From: Cetobacterium ceti
Lineage (GTDB): Bacteria > Fusobacteriota > Fusobacteriia > Fusobacteriales > Fusobacteriaceae
Length of the DNA: 64,000 nt
Reading direction: 5' to 3'
Assembly: GCF_900167275.1 (NCBI RefSeq)
Contig: NZ_FUWX01000005.1
Span: 62,001-126,000 of the forward strand
Part shown: piece by piece, positions 45,054 to 54,181 of the stretch
How positions within the stretch are numbered: position 1 is the first letter of the stretch
How the letters are laid out: each line of letters opens with the position of its first letter
Notes under the pieces: generated by a model
Database searches by the model: none
What the model was told of the DNA's origin: nothing
The model's input: the letters and a program-made list of their open reading frames with translations, nothing else
Position numbers and translations under genes: made by a program

Positions 45054-45645
45054 AAGCTTCAAATATATTTACCTTATAGGCGTCTGCCCAAAATAATAAT
45101 CTTTTTAAATTCTTTTTAAGTCCATCTAAATATAAATTTTTAAAACTTTCATCCACTGTTCTACTTGTCTTACTCTTAGCATTTTCAACTTCTAATTTTT
45201 CCAAAAATTTTGGTGATATTCTTACTTCTCTTATTCTATCTAAACTTTCTGCTATTGTTAATATCTCATCTTCAACAAAATCTATAGACATTTTTATAGC
45301 AGCCTTAGCTGTTCTCTCCCCTTGAGAAACCTCTAATATTTCTATTTCATTATTTTTTATAGAAAAAGATATTTTTACCATATCTTTAAGATCCTTTTCT
45401 TTTATTTTTCCAAGTTCTAATAATTCCTTATATAAAAACTCATTATCTAATTTTAGTAGATGAATATCTTTAAAATGTCCATTTAAAGTATACTCTCCCA
45501 CTAAGGCTTTCGTACCTGTAAAGGGGTCCCTAGTATAATAATATCCTATACCCTCTTCCTGTGATTTCATATTTTTCAATTGCTCAATATTATTTTTAGA
45601 TAACTCCTTTAAATAATGTTCCTCATCTTCAAATATACAAATCAT
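45043..45645 (-). CDS. Free-standing PPDK-like (ATP-grasp fragment) protein
   Basis: A 200-residue soluble protein not assigned to a named family. GIGYYYTRDPFTGTKALVGE (33-52) resembles the VAFTRNP.TGEK.L.GE segment of pyruvate phosphate dikinase, and ISFSIKNNEIEILEVSQGER (92-111) with TAKAAIKMSIDFVEDE resembles the IEFTIE.GKLYMLQTR.GKRTA.AA segment just before the PPDK phosphohistidine domain. The rest of PPDK (N-terminal ATP-grasp part, phosphohistidine and PEP domains) is absent. It cannot be a complete dikinase; it may sense a nucleotide or PEP-related state. It is translationally coupled to fbp and follows a CcpN-like regulator. Confidence 0.6.
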   Translation of the reverse strand: MICIFEDEEHYLKELSKNNIEQLKNMKSQEEGIGYYYTRDPFTGTKALVGEYTLNGHFKDIHLLKLDNEFLYKELLELGKIKEKDLKDMVKISFSIKNNEIEILEVSQGERTAKAAIKMSIDFVEDEILTIAESLDRIREVRISPKFLEKLEVENAKSKTSRTVDESFKNLYLDGLKKNLKRLLFWADAYKVNIFEAYEG

Positions 45646-45670
45646 TATAACCCCCTCAAATATCTTTGTT

Positions 45671-46282
45671 TTATTTACATAATTTTAAAAATAATTTTGT
45701 AATATTTGTTTTTGTGATTCTTCCTACAACTTTAAATCCTTCTTCAACTTCTTCCATAACTGGCATAGAATCAATCTGATGATCTATTAATTTTTCTACA
45801 ACATCCATTATAGAATCCTCTTTTTTTACATATACTATATTTGGAAATCTTGTCATTACCAGAGAAATAGGTGTTTTTTCTGCATCTATTTTCCCCATAG
45901 CAACTTTTAATAGATCTTTTCTTGAAACTATTCCTGTTAAAATTTCACCTCTAGTTATAAATATACTTCCAACATCTTTTAAAAACATTGTAACAATAGT
46001 TTCGTGTATATTTGTATCTTCACTTAAGCACACTGGAGGCCCCATAATTTCCTCAACAGGTATATCTAAGTTTAACTTTAATCTATTTTCTCCAGTTTCA
46101 CTTTTAAATATATACCCTCTTTTAGGTCTTGATTCTACATATCCTAATTCAACTAAAATTCTAAAGTCTGTTCTTAATGCCGATCTTGTTAAGGCTAATT
46201 CCTCTCCTATTTCATCTCCTGTTATAGGTCCCTTTTCCTTTACAATTTCAACAATTTTTTTCTGTCTTTCTGTCAAATTCAC
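45671..46282 (-). CDS. ccpN: CcpN-like transcriptional regulator (HTH plus two CBS domains)
   Basis: A 203-residue repressor-type protein. The N-terminal helix-turn-helix (TERQKKIVEIVKEKGPITGD, RSALRTDFRILVELGYVESR) is followed by two CBS motifs (VEEIMGPPVCLSEDTNIHET and LVMTRFPNIVYVKKEDSIMD). This is the layout of B. subtilis CcpN, which represses gluconeogenic genes and is sensitive to adenine nucleotides. Leading an operon with fbp fits that role. The start is GTG at 46282 with GGGAG upstream. A palindrome over the promoter may be its own operator. Confidence 0.85.
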   Translation of the reverse strand: MNLTERQKKIVEIVKEKGPITGDEIGEELALTRSALRTDFRILVELGYVESRPKRGYIFKSETGENRLKLNLDIPVEEIMGPPVCLSEDTNIHETIVTMFLKDVGSIFITRGEILTGIVSRKDLLKVAMGKIDAEKTPISLVMTRFPNIVYVKKEDSIMDVVEKLIDHQIDSMPVMEEVEEGFKVVGRITKTNITKLFLKLCK

Positions 46283-46333
46283 CTAAACCACTCCCTCTTT
46301 ACAGTGCACACAATAGCGACTAACCCTGTATGT

Positions 46334-46362
46334 ATAATACATCATTGTTGTAAAAAATACAA
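46334..46362 (-). promoter_or_regulatory. Promoter and possible operator of the ccpN-PPDK-like-fbp operon
   Basis: TTGTAT (46362-46357), a 17-base spacer and TATTAT (46339-46334) on the minus strand. The -10 box lies inside a perfect 13-base palindrome ATGTAT-A-ATACAT (46330-46342), a good place for a repressor to bind. Confidence 0.65.
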
Positions 46363-46402
46363 GGTTTTTTTAATGTGTACATCATTATTAGAATATAAAA
46401 GA

Positions 46403-46436
46403 TAAAAAACAGCTGTGAAGCATTTTTCACAGCTGT
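46403..46436 (-). terminator. Terminator after the gat operon
   Basis: Perfect 11-base-pair stem ACAGCTGTGAA/TTCACAGCTGT (46436-46426 with 46419-46409), a 6-base loop, then a run of T on the minus strand. Confidence 0.95.
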
Positions 46437-46443
46437 CTAGTTT

Positions 46444-47889
46444 TTAAGATAATTTTTTAGTTATTAAATCTGTTACCATTTGAGGATTTGCTTTTCCTTT
46501 TGATAATTTCATAACCTGTCCGATTAGTCCCTTAAGAACTCTAGGTCTTCTTCCTTCATCTGAGTTATGATAATCTTCAACCATTTTACTATTATTTTCT
46601 AAAACTTCCTTTACCATATCCTCAATGGCATTAACATCAGCTACCTGTACCATACCCTTTTCTTTTACAATAACTTCTGGGTCTCTATCATCAGTTAGCT
46701 TTATTTCAAATAATTCCTTAGCTATTTTCGAAGAAATAACATTTGAAATAATTAAATTTATAATTTTTCCTAAATCTTCTGGTGAGATTGAAAATTCCTC
46801 TATAGTTTTTCCATTTTCCTTCAGATTTCTTAGTACTTCTGTCATTATCCAGTTAGATGTTAATTTTGGATTATTTGTTATCTTAGCAACAGCCTCAAAA
46901 TAATCAGCTAGCTCTATTTCTTCACATAAGATGTGAGCATCATATTCAGGTAATTCGTAGTCATTTACGAATCTTCCCATTTTCTCAACCTTAGATTCTG
47001 GCATAATAGCCTTTACTCTTTCGATCTCTTCATTTTTTATAACTAATCTTGGTAAATCAGGTTCAGAGAAATATCTATAATCCATAGCTTCCTCTTTACT
47101 TCTCATTACTCTAGTTATTTGAACTTCATCATCCCAAAGTCTAGTTTCTTGATCTATTGATCCACCATTTTCAATTGTTTCTATTTGTCTTCCAATTTCA
47201 TAATCAATGGCTCTAGCAACAGCTTTAAAAGAGTTTAAGTTTTTAACTTCAACTCTAGTTCCAAACTTTTCTGCTCCTTTTTCTCTTACAGAAATATTAG
47301 CATCACATCTTAAAGAACCTAATTCCATAGATACATCACTGATACCTGTATATTTTATTGTACTTTTTAATAGATTTAAATATTCATAAGCTTCTTCTGA
47401 ACTTCTTAAATCTGGATCAGATATTATTTCTAATAATGGCATAGATGCTCTATTGAAGTTAATTAAAGATTCATGCTCTGTATGTATTGATTTACCTGCA
47501 TCTTCTTCTATTTGAATTCTTGTAATTCCAACTCTAAACTCTCTACCTGAGTTTAACTTAACATCTAAATGTCCTTTTTCACAATATGGCTTTTCAAATT
47601 GTGTTATTTGATAGTTTTTAGGTGTATCTGGATAGAAGTAATTCTTTCTATCAAATCCACTTACATTATTTATATTACAATTTAGTGCTAAAGCAGCTTT
47701 TATAGCATACTCCACAACTTTTTTATTTAATTTAGGTAATGCCCCTGGATGTCCTAGACATATTGGACATGTATGAGTGTTTGGATCATCATTATCATAA
47801 TCTGCACTACATCCACACCAAACCTTAGTTCCTGTTTTTAACTGTAGATGAACTTCTAATCCAATTACTGATTCCCATTCTCTTCTCAT
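46444..47889 (-). CDS. gatB: Asp-tRNA(Asn)/Glu-tRNA(Gln) amidotransferase subunit B
   Basis: The 481-residue kinase and tRNA-binding subunit of GatCAB, which turns Glu-tRNA(Gln) or Asp-tRNA(Asn) into the amide form. ESVIGLEVHLQLKTGTKVWC starts the cradle domain. VWCGCSAD and HTCPICLGHPG carry the zinc cysteines, and NYFYPDTPKNYQITQ is the active-site segment. The C-terminal YqeY-like tail binds tRNA. It is the last gene of the gatCAB set. Confidence 0.98.
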   Translation of the reverse strand: MRREWESVIGLEVHLQLKTGTKVWCGCSADYDNDDPNTHTCPICLGHPGALPKLNKKVVEYAIKAALALNCNINNVSGFDRKNYFYPDTPKNYQITQFEKPYCEKGHLDVKLNSGREFRVGITRIQIEEDAGKSIHTEHESLINFNRASMPLLEIISDPDLRSSEEAYEYLNLLKSTIKYTGISDVSMELGSLRCDANISVREKGAEKFGTRVEVKNLNSFKAVARAIDYEIGRQIETIENGGSIDQETRLWDDEVQITRVMRSKEEAMDYRYFSEPDLPRLVIKNEEIERVKAIMPESKVEKMGRFVNDYELPEYDAHILCEEIELADYFEAVAKITNNPKLTSNWIMTEVLRNLKENGKTIEEFSISPEDLGKIINLIISNVISSKIAKELFEIKLTDDRDPEVIVKEKGMVQVADVNAIEDMVKEVLENNSKMVEDYHNSDEGRRPRVLKGLIGQVMKLSKGKANPQMVTDLITKKLS

Positions 47890-47914
47890 TAATCTCTCTC
47901 CTTTACTCCGAATA

Positions 47915-49375
47915 CTAGTCTATGTTAGGGAATTTTATATTTTTTGTTTTTCTTTCAAAGGCATCCCCTGCTCTTAAGATATCTTCCTCTTTAAATGGCT
48001 TTCCTAATAGTTGAATTCCTACAGGTAATCCATTTGCATATCCTCCTGGAATTGAAAGTCCTGGTATTCCAGCTAAGTTAGCAGAAATTGTGAAAATATC
48101 CTCTAAGTATAACTCGATCGGAGTCTTTTTATCATCTAATCTAAATGCTGTTGATGGAGAAACTGGTGTAAATATTACATCTACATTTTTAAACGCTTCA
48201 TCAAAATCATTTTTAATTAATCTTCTTACTTTTTGAGCCTTTTTGAAATAAGCATCAAAGAATCCTGCACTTAAAACATAAGTTCCTATCATGATTCTTC
48301 TTTTTACTTCTTCTCCAAAACCTTCACTTCTTGATTTAACATATAAATCTTCTATATTTTTAATATCTTCAGCTCTATATCCATATCTTACTCCATCAAA
48401 TCTAGCTAGATTTGAACTTGCTTCAGCTGGAGCTAAAACATAATAAGTAGGTACTGCATATTTAGTATGAGGTAAAGAAATTTCAACAATCTCTGCTCCT
48501 AATTCTTTAAACTCTTCTAAAGCTTTATCTACTACTTCTCTTACTTCAGGTCTAATTCCATCTATGAAATATTCCTTAGGAACTCCTATTTTCATTCCCT
48601 TAATATCTCCTGTTAAAGCATCTAAGTAATTAGGTACTTTTATATCTTCTGCTGTAGCATCATATTCATCTGCTCCAGCTAATACATTCATTGCAAGTGC
48701 AGCATCTTTTACATTTTTAGCAAATGGTCCAATTTGATCTAATGAAGATGCAAATGCCATTAATCCATATCTTGAAACTCTACCATAAGTTGGTTTTAAT
48801 CCTACAACTCCACAAAATGAAGCTGGCTGTCTAATACTTCCACCTGTATCTGATCCTAAGGAAATAAAACATTGTTGAGCAGCAATTGATGTTGCAGCTC
48901 CTCCTGAACTTCCTCCAGGAACTCTATCTAAATCCCAAGGATTTTTAGTTGTTTTTTCATGATATGATGTTTTTGTTGTTGATCCCATTGCAAATTCATC
49001 CATATTTGTTTTACCAATTATAATTGCATCTGCTTCTTTTAACTTAGTTACAACTGTTGCATCATAAACACCAATATAATTATTTAATATTTTTGATGCA
49101 GATGTTGCTGGATCTCCATAGGATACCATATTATCTTTTATGGCAACAGGAACTCCTGCTAAAGCTCCTAATTTTTCCCCCGCTTTTATCTTTTCATCTA
49201 ATTTTTTAGCTTCTTCTAAAGCTTTTTCTTTTCTTAAAGAAACAAAACTTCCAATCTTCTCATCTGTTTTTTCGATTCTTGCAAATATTGCTTCTACTAC
49301 CTCTTGGGCTGTTACTTCTCCTGAAACAACTTTCTCTCTAATTTCAAAAGCTGTTAATTCATATATATTTTGCAT
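47915..49375 (-). CDS. gatA: Asp-tRNA(Asn)/Glu-tRNA(Gln) amidotransferase subunit A
   Basis: The 486-residue glutaminase subunit of GatCAB, an amidase-signature enzyme that frees ammonia from glutamine. The Ser-cisSer-Lys triad is visible in GVPVAIKDNM, GSSGGAATSIAAQQC and SLGSDTGGSIRQPASFCG. Length is normal. It lies 25 bases after gatC. Confidence 0.98.
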   Translation of the reverse strand: MQNIYELTAFEIREKVVSGEVTAQEVVEAIFARIEKTDEKIGSFVSLRKEKALEEAKKLDEKIKAGEKLGALAGVPVAIKDNMVSYGDPATSASKILNNYIGVYDATVVTKLKEADAIIIGKTNMDEFAMGSTTKTSYHEKTTKNPWDLDRVPGGSSGGAATSIAAQQCFISLGSDTGGSIRQPASFCGVVGLKPTYGRVSRYGLMAFASSLDQIGPFAKNVKDAALAMNVLAGADEYDATAEDIKVPNYLDALTGDIKGMKIGVPKEYFIDGIRPEVREVVDKALEEFKELGAEIVEISLPHTKYAVPTYYVLAPAEASSNLARFDGVRYGYRAEDIKNIEDLYVKSRSEGFGEEVKRRIMIGTYVLSAGFFDAYFKKAQKVRRLIKNDFDEAFKNVDVIFTPVSPSTAFRLDDKKTPIELYLEDIFTISANLAGIPGLSIPGGYANGLPVGIQLLGKPFKEEDILRAGDAFERKTKNIKFPNID

Positions 49376-49400
49376 TAGAGAATCCTCCTCTTATATTTTT

Positions 49401-49691
49401 TTACTCTCCTACTACCTTTGGAACAATAAGGGCTCCATCCTCTGCTTCTGGAGCATTTAACATTGCTTCTTCAGCTGTTAATGAAGGTTTAATTTCATCT
49501 TCTCTTAAATTATTAACATCATCGTTAACTTGAACTAAAGGAGATACTGAAGCGGTATCAACTTCACCTAAAATATCAATATATCCTAAAATATCATTTA
49601 ATTGTGTCTGAAATTTCTCAATTTCCTCATCCTTAAATTGTAATCTTGCTAATTTAGCAACATTTAAAACTTCTTCTCTACTTAAAGACAT
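49401..49691 (-). CDS. gatC: Asp-tRNA(Asn)/Glu-tRNA(Gln) amidotransferase subunit C
   Basis: The 96-residue stabilising subunit of GatCAB: SREEVLNVAKLARLQFKDEE and QLNDILGYIDILGEVDTA are the family pattern. ATG at 49691 follows GAGGAGG; an in-frame start at 49706 would overlap that site. The gene order C-A-B is the usual one. Confidence 0.97.
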   Translation of the reverse strand: MSLSREEVLNVAKLARLQFKDEEIEKFQTQLNDILGYIDILGEVDTASVSPLVQVNDDVNNLREDEIKPSLTAEEAMLNAPEAEDGALIVPKVVGE

Positions 49692-49709
49692 CTTTTTCCT
49701 CCTCAAAGT

Positions 49710-50420
49710 CTATATAGATTGTAAATATTTTAATTCGGCCTTTGTTAATTTTCTATATTGACCTACTTCTAAATCTCCCAATGTAAGTCTTCCCACTGCA
49801 ACTCTTTTTAAATCCACAACAGGGTGTCCAACTTCCTTTAACATTCTTCTAACCTGTCTATTTCTTCCCTCTCTAATTGCAATAGAAAGAAAACTTTTAT
49901 TTTTACTTGTTTTTATTAATTTTACTCTAGCAGGTAGTGTTATTCCATCTTCTAAATCCACTCCACTAGCAAGTTTATTAATCGCATTACTTTTAATTTC
50001 ACCTTTAACTGTAGCAATATACTCTTTATATACTTCAGCTTTTGGATGAATAACCTTATTAAATAAATCTCCATCATTTGTCAAAACAATTAATCCCTCT
50101 GTATCTAAATCTAGTCTACCTATAGGAAAAATTCTTTCATCAGTTTTTATTAAATCTACAACTGTTTCTCTTCCTCTATCGTCCTTTGCAGCACTAATAA
50201 CTCTTTTAGGTTTATTAAGCATATAATAAACTAATTTTGTTTCTTTTTTTTCTATTTTTTTCCCTGCAACTTCTATAGTATCCTTTTCACTTACTTTCAT
50301 TCCAGCATTTGCTAAAACACCATTTACTTTTATTTTCTTTTCATCAATTAGTCTATCTACTTCTCTTCTTGAAGCCACACCAATTGAAGAAAGATACTTA
50401 TTAATTCTCATTTCTTCCAT
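49710..50420 (-). CDS. rluB: 23S rRNA pseudouridine synthase, RsuA/RluB family
   Basis: A 236-residue enzyme with an N-terminal S4 domain (MRINKYLSSIGVASRREVDR) and the RsuA/RluB catalytic core containing GRLDLDTEGLIVLTNDGDL with the catalytic aspartate. REGRNRQVRRMLKEVGHPV is the conserved C-terminal motif. RluB-type activity on 23S U2605 is the usual assignment next to scpB. ATG 50420 follows AAAGGAG and overlaps scpB by 20 bases. Confidence 0.94.
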   Translation of the reverse strand: MEEMRINKYLSSIGVASRREVDRLIDEKKIKVNGVLANAGMKVSEKDTIEVAGKKIEKKETKLVYYMLNKPKRVISAAKDDRGRETVVDLIKTDERIFPIGRLDLDTEGLIVLTNDGDLFNKVIHPKAEVYKEYIATVKGEIKSNAINKLASGVDLEDGITLPARVKLIKTSKNKSFLSIAIREGRNRQVRRMLKEVGHPVVDLKRVAVGRLTLGDLEVGQYRKLTKAELKYLQSI

Positions 50421-50949
50421 TTATTTTCTCCTTTATTTTAGCATAGTCAGGTAATTCTTCCACAGAGTTAATTCCTAAATACCCTAAAAATTTATCTGTG
50501 ACCTCATATAAATTTGGTCTTCCTATACTTTCTTTTTTTCCACAATTTCTTATAAATTTTTTCTCTTCAATATTTTGGATTATTCTATCTACAGAAACTC
50601 CTCTTATAGCTTCTATTTCACTTTTCGTTATTGGCTGATGATAAGCTATAATAGATAAGGTTTCTAAAGCTGCTGGAGAAAGTTTTTTAGGTTTAGTCTC
50701 TTGATTAAAAAAACTATTAACTATTTCTCCACATAGGGGATTAGTTACTAAATAAATATTTTCTCCATCTATTTCTATATTTATTCCAGTCCCTTTTCTC
50801 TCCTCTTTTAATTCTAACAAAATTTCTACTAATTTTCCCTGTGAAATATTAAAAAACTTTGAAAGTTCCTTTAATTTTATATCCTCTCCTCCTAATAAAA
50901 GAAGAGCTTCTATTTGACTTTTTAATCCTATTTGTACTTTTAAGTTCAT
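50401..50949 (-). CDS. scpB: Segregation and condensation protein B
   Basis: The 182-residue winged-helix kleisin-associated subunit of the SMC-ScpAB condensin. The first winged helix includes QIEALLLLGGEDIKLKELSK. LSPAALETLSIIAYHQPITK and IRGVSVDRIIQNIEEKKFIR, then GRPNLYEVTDKFLGYLGI, are the family core. ScpA is not adjacent. The start overlaps the preceding gene by four bases. Confidence 0.94.
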   Translation of the reverse strand: MNLKVQIGLKSQIEALLLLGGEDIKLKELSKFFNISQGKLVEILLELKEERKGTGINIEIDGENIYLVTNPLCGEIVNSFFNQETKPKKLSPAALETLSIIAYHQPITKSEIEAIRGVSVDRIIQNIEEKKFIRNCGKKESIGRPNLYEVTDKFLGYLGINSVEELPDYAKIKEKINGRNEN

Positions 50950-52517
50950 TCTATCCCCCTATATTGTACTATTTTAAAATAGAGGTATAAAGGATTTGAA
51001 TATAATCCCACACTGCTTTGACCATTTACTTTCATCTTAGGAATTATATATCCTCTATTTTCTTTTATTAAATTATCTAATCTTGAAAAAATTATATCTC
51101 CTAAATTTTTCATATTATTTTCATATAATCTTAAAACATATTCTAAATTTAATTTTATATCAATAATTTCCCTATTATCAGCATCATTTAAAACTCCAAC
51201 TCTACTATTGTAATAATTTTTATATATTTTTTCCAGTATTTCTTTTTTTTCCCCATCATTATATATATCTAAATACTCAATTTTTCCATATAGTTCTGAT
51301 TTTGGAATTATTAAAGACATATTTTCCTTTAATTTTTCAATAATTTCTATTTTAAACTCTGTAACTCTTTTTAAGAGAACTTCATCTTTAATCTGATTTT
51401 TATAAATTTCTATAAATTTTAAAAGATCGTAATAGTTATCGTAATCTTCCCTATTATCAATTTTTATTTTTCTCATTACCAATTGTCTTAAATGTTTATT
51501 TATTTGAGGAGTTATATTTTCCCTATAAAATTTTTCCCCCATGGTAATCTCTTTTATAGATAACATTTTAAATAAAAAATCATAATATTTTATCTCTTCA
51601 AAATTATTTTTTCTTTTAAAATATAGTTCCTCTAATAAAATCTTTCCAATATTTCCATCTAAGAATATTCCATCTACATAGGCTAAATTTAATCTATCCT
51701 TAAAGCTCTCTATGCTTTTATCATAATCTATATGTTTAGGTATTTTATAATCCTTTGTTAAGATTTCCAAAAATTCCAATTGTGTTTTTATCTCTTTTCT
51801 ATAGAAATTATTTTTTTTATTAAATTTATTCCAATATTCCAAATTTTCCTTTAAGAGGTTTCTCGTACTTCCGTTTTGCAAATATTTATTTGTTGCAAAA
51901 TTTATTAAAAATCTATCTCCAATATCTTTATTTTTTATTGTTGAAAAATAATATAATCTTTCTCTAGAATTTTTCTTTCTATTATTTTCTCCTAATATAA
52001 GTTTTAAATTATAAAAATTTTCTGGAGTAGCCATATATAAATTACCTTTATTATCCAAGGAATTCATCTTTATTCTATCTCCATAATAAAAATAATCATC
52101 CTTATAGGTCAAATAATTGGTATTCTCCATAGGAGAAAGCATATATATAATTTGAAAAGGAGTATCCCATGATAGTTCTGAAGTGTCCGTATAAAAATAT
52201 AGATTTTTTTTATTTTTAAGTGATGAAAAAATATATGTATTCACCATATGTTCATCTATTAGATATTCCATTTTTATAATATTACTTCCAATTCTTTGAA
52301 CACTAATAATATTATTCTTTACAGGGATAATCCTATCTCCCTTTAAAAAATATAATTCCATTTGAGAAATATTTAATTCCTTATAAATATCTCCCCTTAT
52401 ATACTCAATTTTATTTTTTGTTTCATCATAAAAAAGAGCTATCTCACCATTTGTAGTAAGATAGTCTCCCTTAGCTATTGAAAATATAAGAGTAAATAGA
52501 AAAAATAATTTTTTCAT
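50946..52517 (-). CDS. Exported protein of unknown function between mreB and scpB
   Basis: A 523-residue protein I do not recognise. It has a clear signal peptide (MKKLFFLFTLIFSIAKG) and should be periplasmic or surface-exposed. Residues about 20-220 look beta-rich (GEIALFYDETKNKIEYIRGD, NLYFYTDTSELSW, many aromatic residues). The remainder is alpha-helical with charged segments (KFYRENITPQINKHLRQLVM). A beta-sandwich followed by a helical domain occurs in some glycoside hydrolases, but no active-site motif is evident. It overlaps scpB by four bases and follows mreB by 20, so it may belong to cell-wall growth. Codon use matches the neighbours. Confidence 0.8.
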   Translation of the reverse strand: MKKLFFLFTLIFSIAKGDYLTTNGEIALFYDETKNKIEYIRGDIYKELNISQMELYFLKGDRIIPVKNNIISVQRIGSNIIKMEYLIDEHMVNTYIFSSLKNKKNLYFYTDTSELSWDTPFQIIYMLSPMENTNYLTYKDDYFYYGDRIKMNSLDNKGNLYMATPENFYNLKLILGENNRKKNSRERLYYFSTIKNKDIGDRFLINFATNKYLQNGSTRNLLKENLEYWNKFNKKNNFYRKEIKTQLEFLEILTKDYKIPKHIDYDKSIESFKDRLNLAYVDGIFLDGNIGKILLEELYFKRKNNFEEIKYYDFLFKMLSIKEITMGEKFYRENITPQINKHLRQLVMRKIKIDNREDYDNYYDLLKFIEIYKNQIKDEVLLKRVTEFKIEIIEKLKENMSLIIPKSELYGKIEYLDIYNDGEKKEILEKIYKNYYNSRVGVLNDADNREIIDIKLNLEYVLRLYENNMKNLGDIIFSRLDNLIKENRGYIIPKMKVNGQSSVGLYSNPLYLYFKIVQYRGIE

Positions 52518-52537
52518 AATTTATCTCCTTTTAAGTA

Positions 52538-53584
52538 TTAATAATCACTTTCTGGAGAAATTAATACTTTATTATACTTATCAAATTCCTTAAGTAACCC
52601 TTGAATACCGTTTATAACTGCGTATAATGGGTCTTCAGCCAATTCTACATCTAAACTTAAGCTCTCGGCTATTCTTTTATCAATACCTCTTAAAAGAGCT
52701 CCTCCCCCTGCTAAATAGATTCCTTTTCTTTTTATATCTGATGATAATTCAGGTGGAGTTTTTTCTAATATAACTTTTATCTCTTCTATAATTTGATATA
52801 TTGCCTCATCTAAAGCTTCTACAATTTCTGAAGAATATATTTTTACATTTTTAGGTAGCCCATTTAATATATTTCTTCCACTTATTTCAATAAAAATATC
52901 CTCTTCTAAATTTACAACAGCTCCTACAGATATTTTTATCTCCTCTGCTGTTTTCTCTCCTATTAAAAGATTATGTTTTTGTCTTACATAATCAATAATT
53001 AAAGTATCAAATTTATCCCCTGCTACTTTTAAAGAAGTTGTTTTTACAATACCACCTAAAGAAATAACAGCTATTTCCGTTGTTCCTCCACCAATATCTA
53101 CAACTAAATTTCCTTCAGGTTCAAATATATTTAATCCAATTCCTATTGCTGCTGCCATAGGCTCTTCTATTAAATAGGCTTCCCTTGCTCCTGCTTCTCT
53201 TGTTACATCCATTACAGCTCTTTTTTCAACTTGAGTTACCCCAGCAGGTACACATATTATTACCCTAGGGCTTGATAAAAACTTACTTCCATTAACTCTT
53301 CTATAAAACTCTCTTAACATTTTTTCTGTAACTTCATAATCAGCAATTACTCCATTTTTAAGGGGTCTAATAGCATCTACACTTTGAGGAGTTCTTCCTA
53401 ACATCTGTTTTGCCTTTTCCCCAACCTCAAATATATCTTTCGTTTTTGTATTTACTGCTACAACAGATGGATCATTTAAGATTATCCCCTTATTTTTTAC
53501 ACAAATAAGAGTATTAGATGTTCCTAAATCTATCCCTAAATCTTCAGAAAAAATTCCTAAAATTTTACCTAAATACTTCTTCAT
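52538..53584 (-). CDS. mreB: Rod-shape-determining actin-like protein MreB
   Basis: A 348-residue bacterial actin that organises the elongation machinery under the membrane. The ATP-binding motifs are DLGIDLGTSNTLICV, NLVVDIGGGTTEIAVISLGG and IYLAGGGALLRGID. An amphipathic N-terminal helix (KKYLGKILGIFSE) fits membrane binding. mreC and mreD are not adjacent, unlike in many bacteria, and an unknown exported protein follows instead. Confidence 0.97.
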   Translation of the reverse strand: MKKYLGKILGIFSEDLGIDLGTSNTLICVKNKGIILNDPSVVAVNTKTKDIFEVGEKAKQMLGRTPQSVDAIRPLKNGVIADYEVTEKMLREFYRRVNGSKFLSSPRVIICVPAGVTQVEKRAVMDVTREAGAREAYLIEEPMAAAIGIGLNIFEPEGNLVVDIGGGTTEIAVISLGGIVKTTSLKVAGDKFDTLIIDYVRQKHNLLIGEKTAEEIKISVGAVVNLEEDIFIEISGRNILNGLPKNVKIYSSEIVEALDEAIYQIIEEIKVILEKTPPELSSDIKRKGIYLAGGGALLRGIDKRIAESLSLDVELAEDPLYAVINGIQGLLKEFDKYNKVLISPESDY

Positions 53585-53602
53585 TTAATTTCACCTCTAA
53601 AA

Positions 53603-54181
53603 TTATATACTTTTTATTTTATTTAGGGATATCCCCATTTTATTTAAATCTTTAACAAACTTCCCTATTGGAAATCCCATTACAGTGAAAAAATCTCCAT
53701 CTATCTTTTCTACAAATAAAGATCCCTTATCTTGAATTCCATAAGCCCCAGCCTTATCCATAGGTTCCCCTGTATTAATATACCATTCTATCTCATCATC
53801 CTTTAATTGATGAAAATAAACATCTGTTATATCATAATTTGATATTTGTATTTCTTTTTCAATGTTAACTATCCAATAAGCTGTAATTACCCTGTGTTTT
53901 CTTCCAGATAATTTCTTTAACATTTGAAAGGCCATCTCTTTATCCTTTGGTTTTCCTAAAATTTCCCCATCCAATTCTACTACAGTATCAGCTCCTACTA
54001 CAAATTCATTTTTATAATCCATAGCAACTGCCATAACTTTTTTCCTTGAAATATCTAAAATTTTATCAATAACACCACTTCTATCACTTACTTCTTCAAT
54101 TTCTTTAGTTATAATTTTTAAATTGAAGTCAAATTTTTCTAAAATCTCCTTTCTTCTAGGAGATTTCGATGCTAGTATCAT
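53603..54181 (-). CDS. maf: Maf-like nucleoside triphosphate pyrophosphatase
   Basis: A 192-residue house-cleaning pyrophosphatase that hydrolyses non-canonical or dTTP/UTP-type nucleotides. ILASKSPRRKEILEKF is the signature start, VVGADTVVELDGEILGKPKD carries the metal and base contacts, and GAYGIQDKGSLFVEKIDGDF is the third motif. maf next to mreB is a common arrangement. It overlaps the upstream gene by 26 bases. Confidence 0.96.
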   Translation of the reverse strand: MILASKSPRRKEILEKFDFNLKIITKEIEEVSDRSGVIDKILDISRKKVMAVAMDYKNEFVVGADTVVELDGEILGKPKDKEMAFQMLKKLSGRKHRVITAYWIVNIEKEIQISNYDITDVYFHQLKDDEIEWYINTGEPMDKAGAYGIQDKGSLFVEKIDGDFFTVMGFPIGKFVKDLNKMGISLNKIKSI

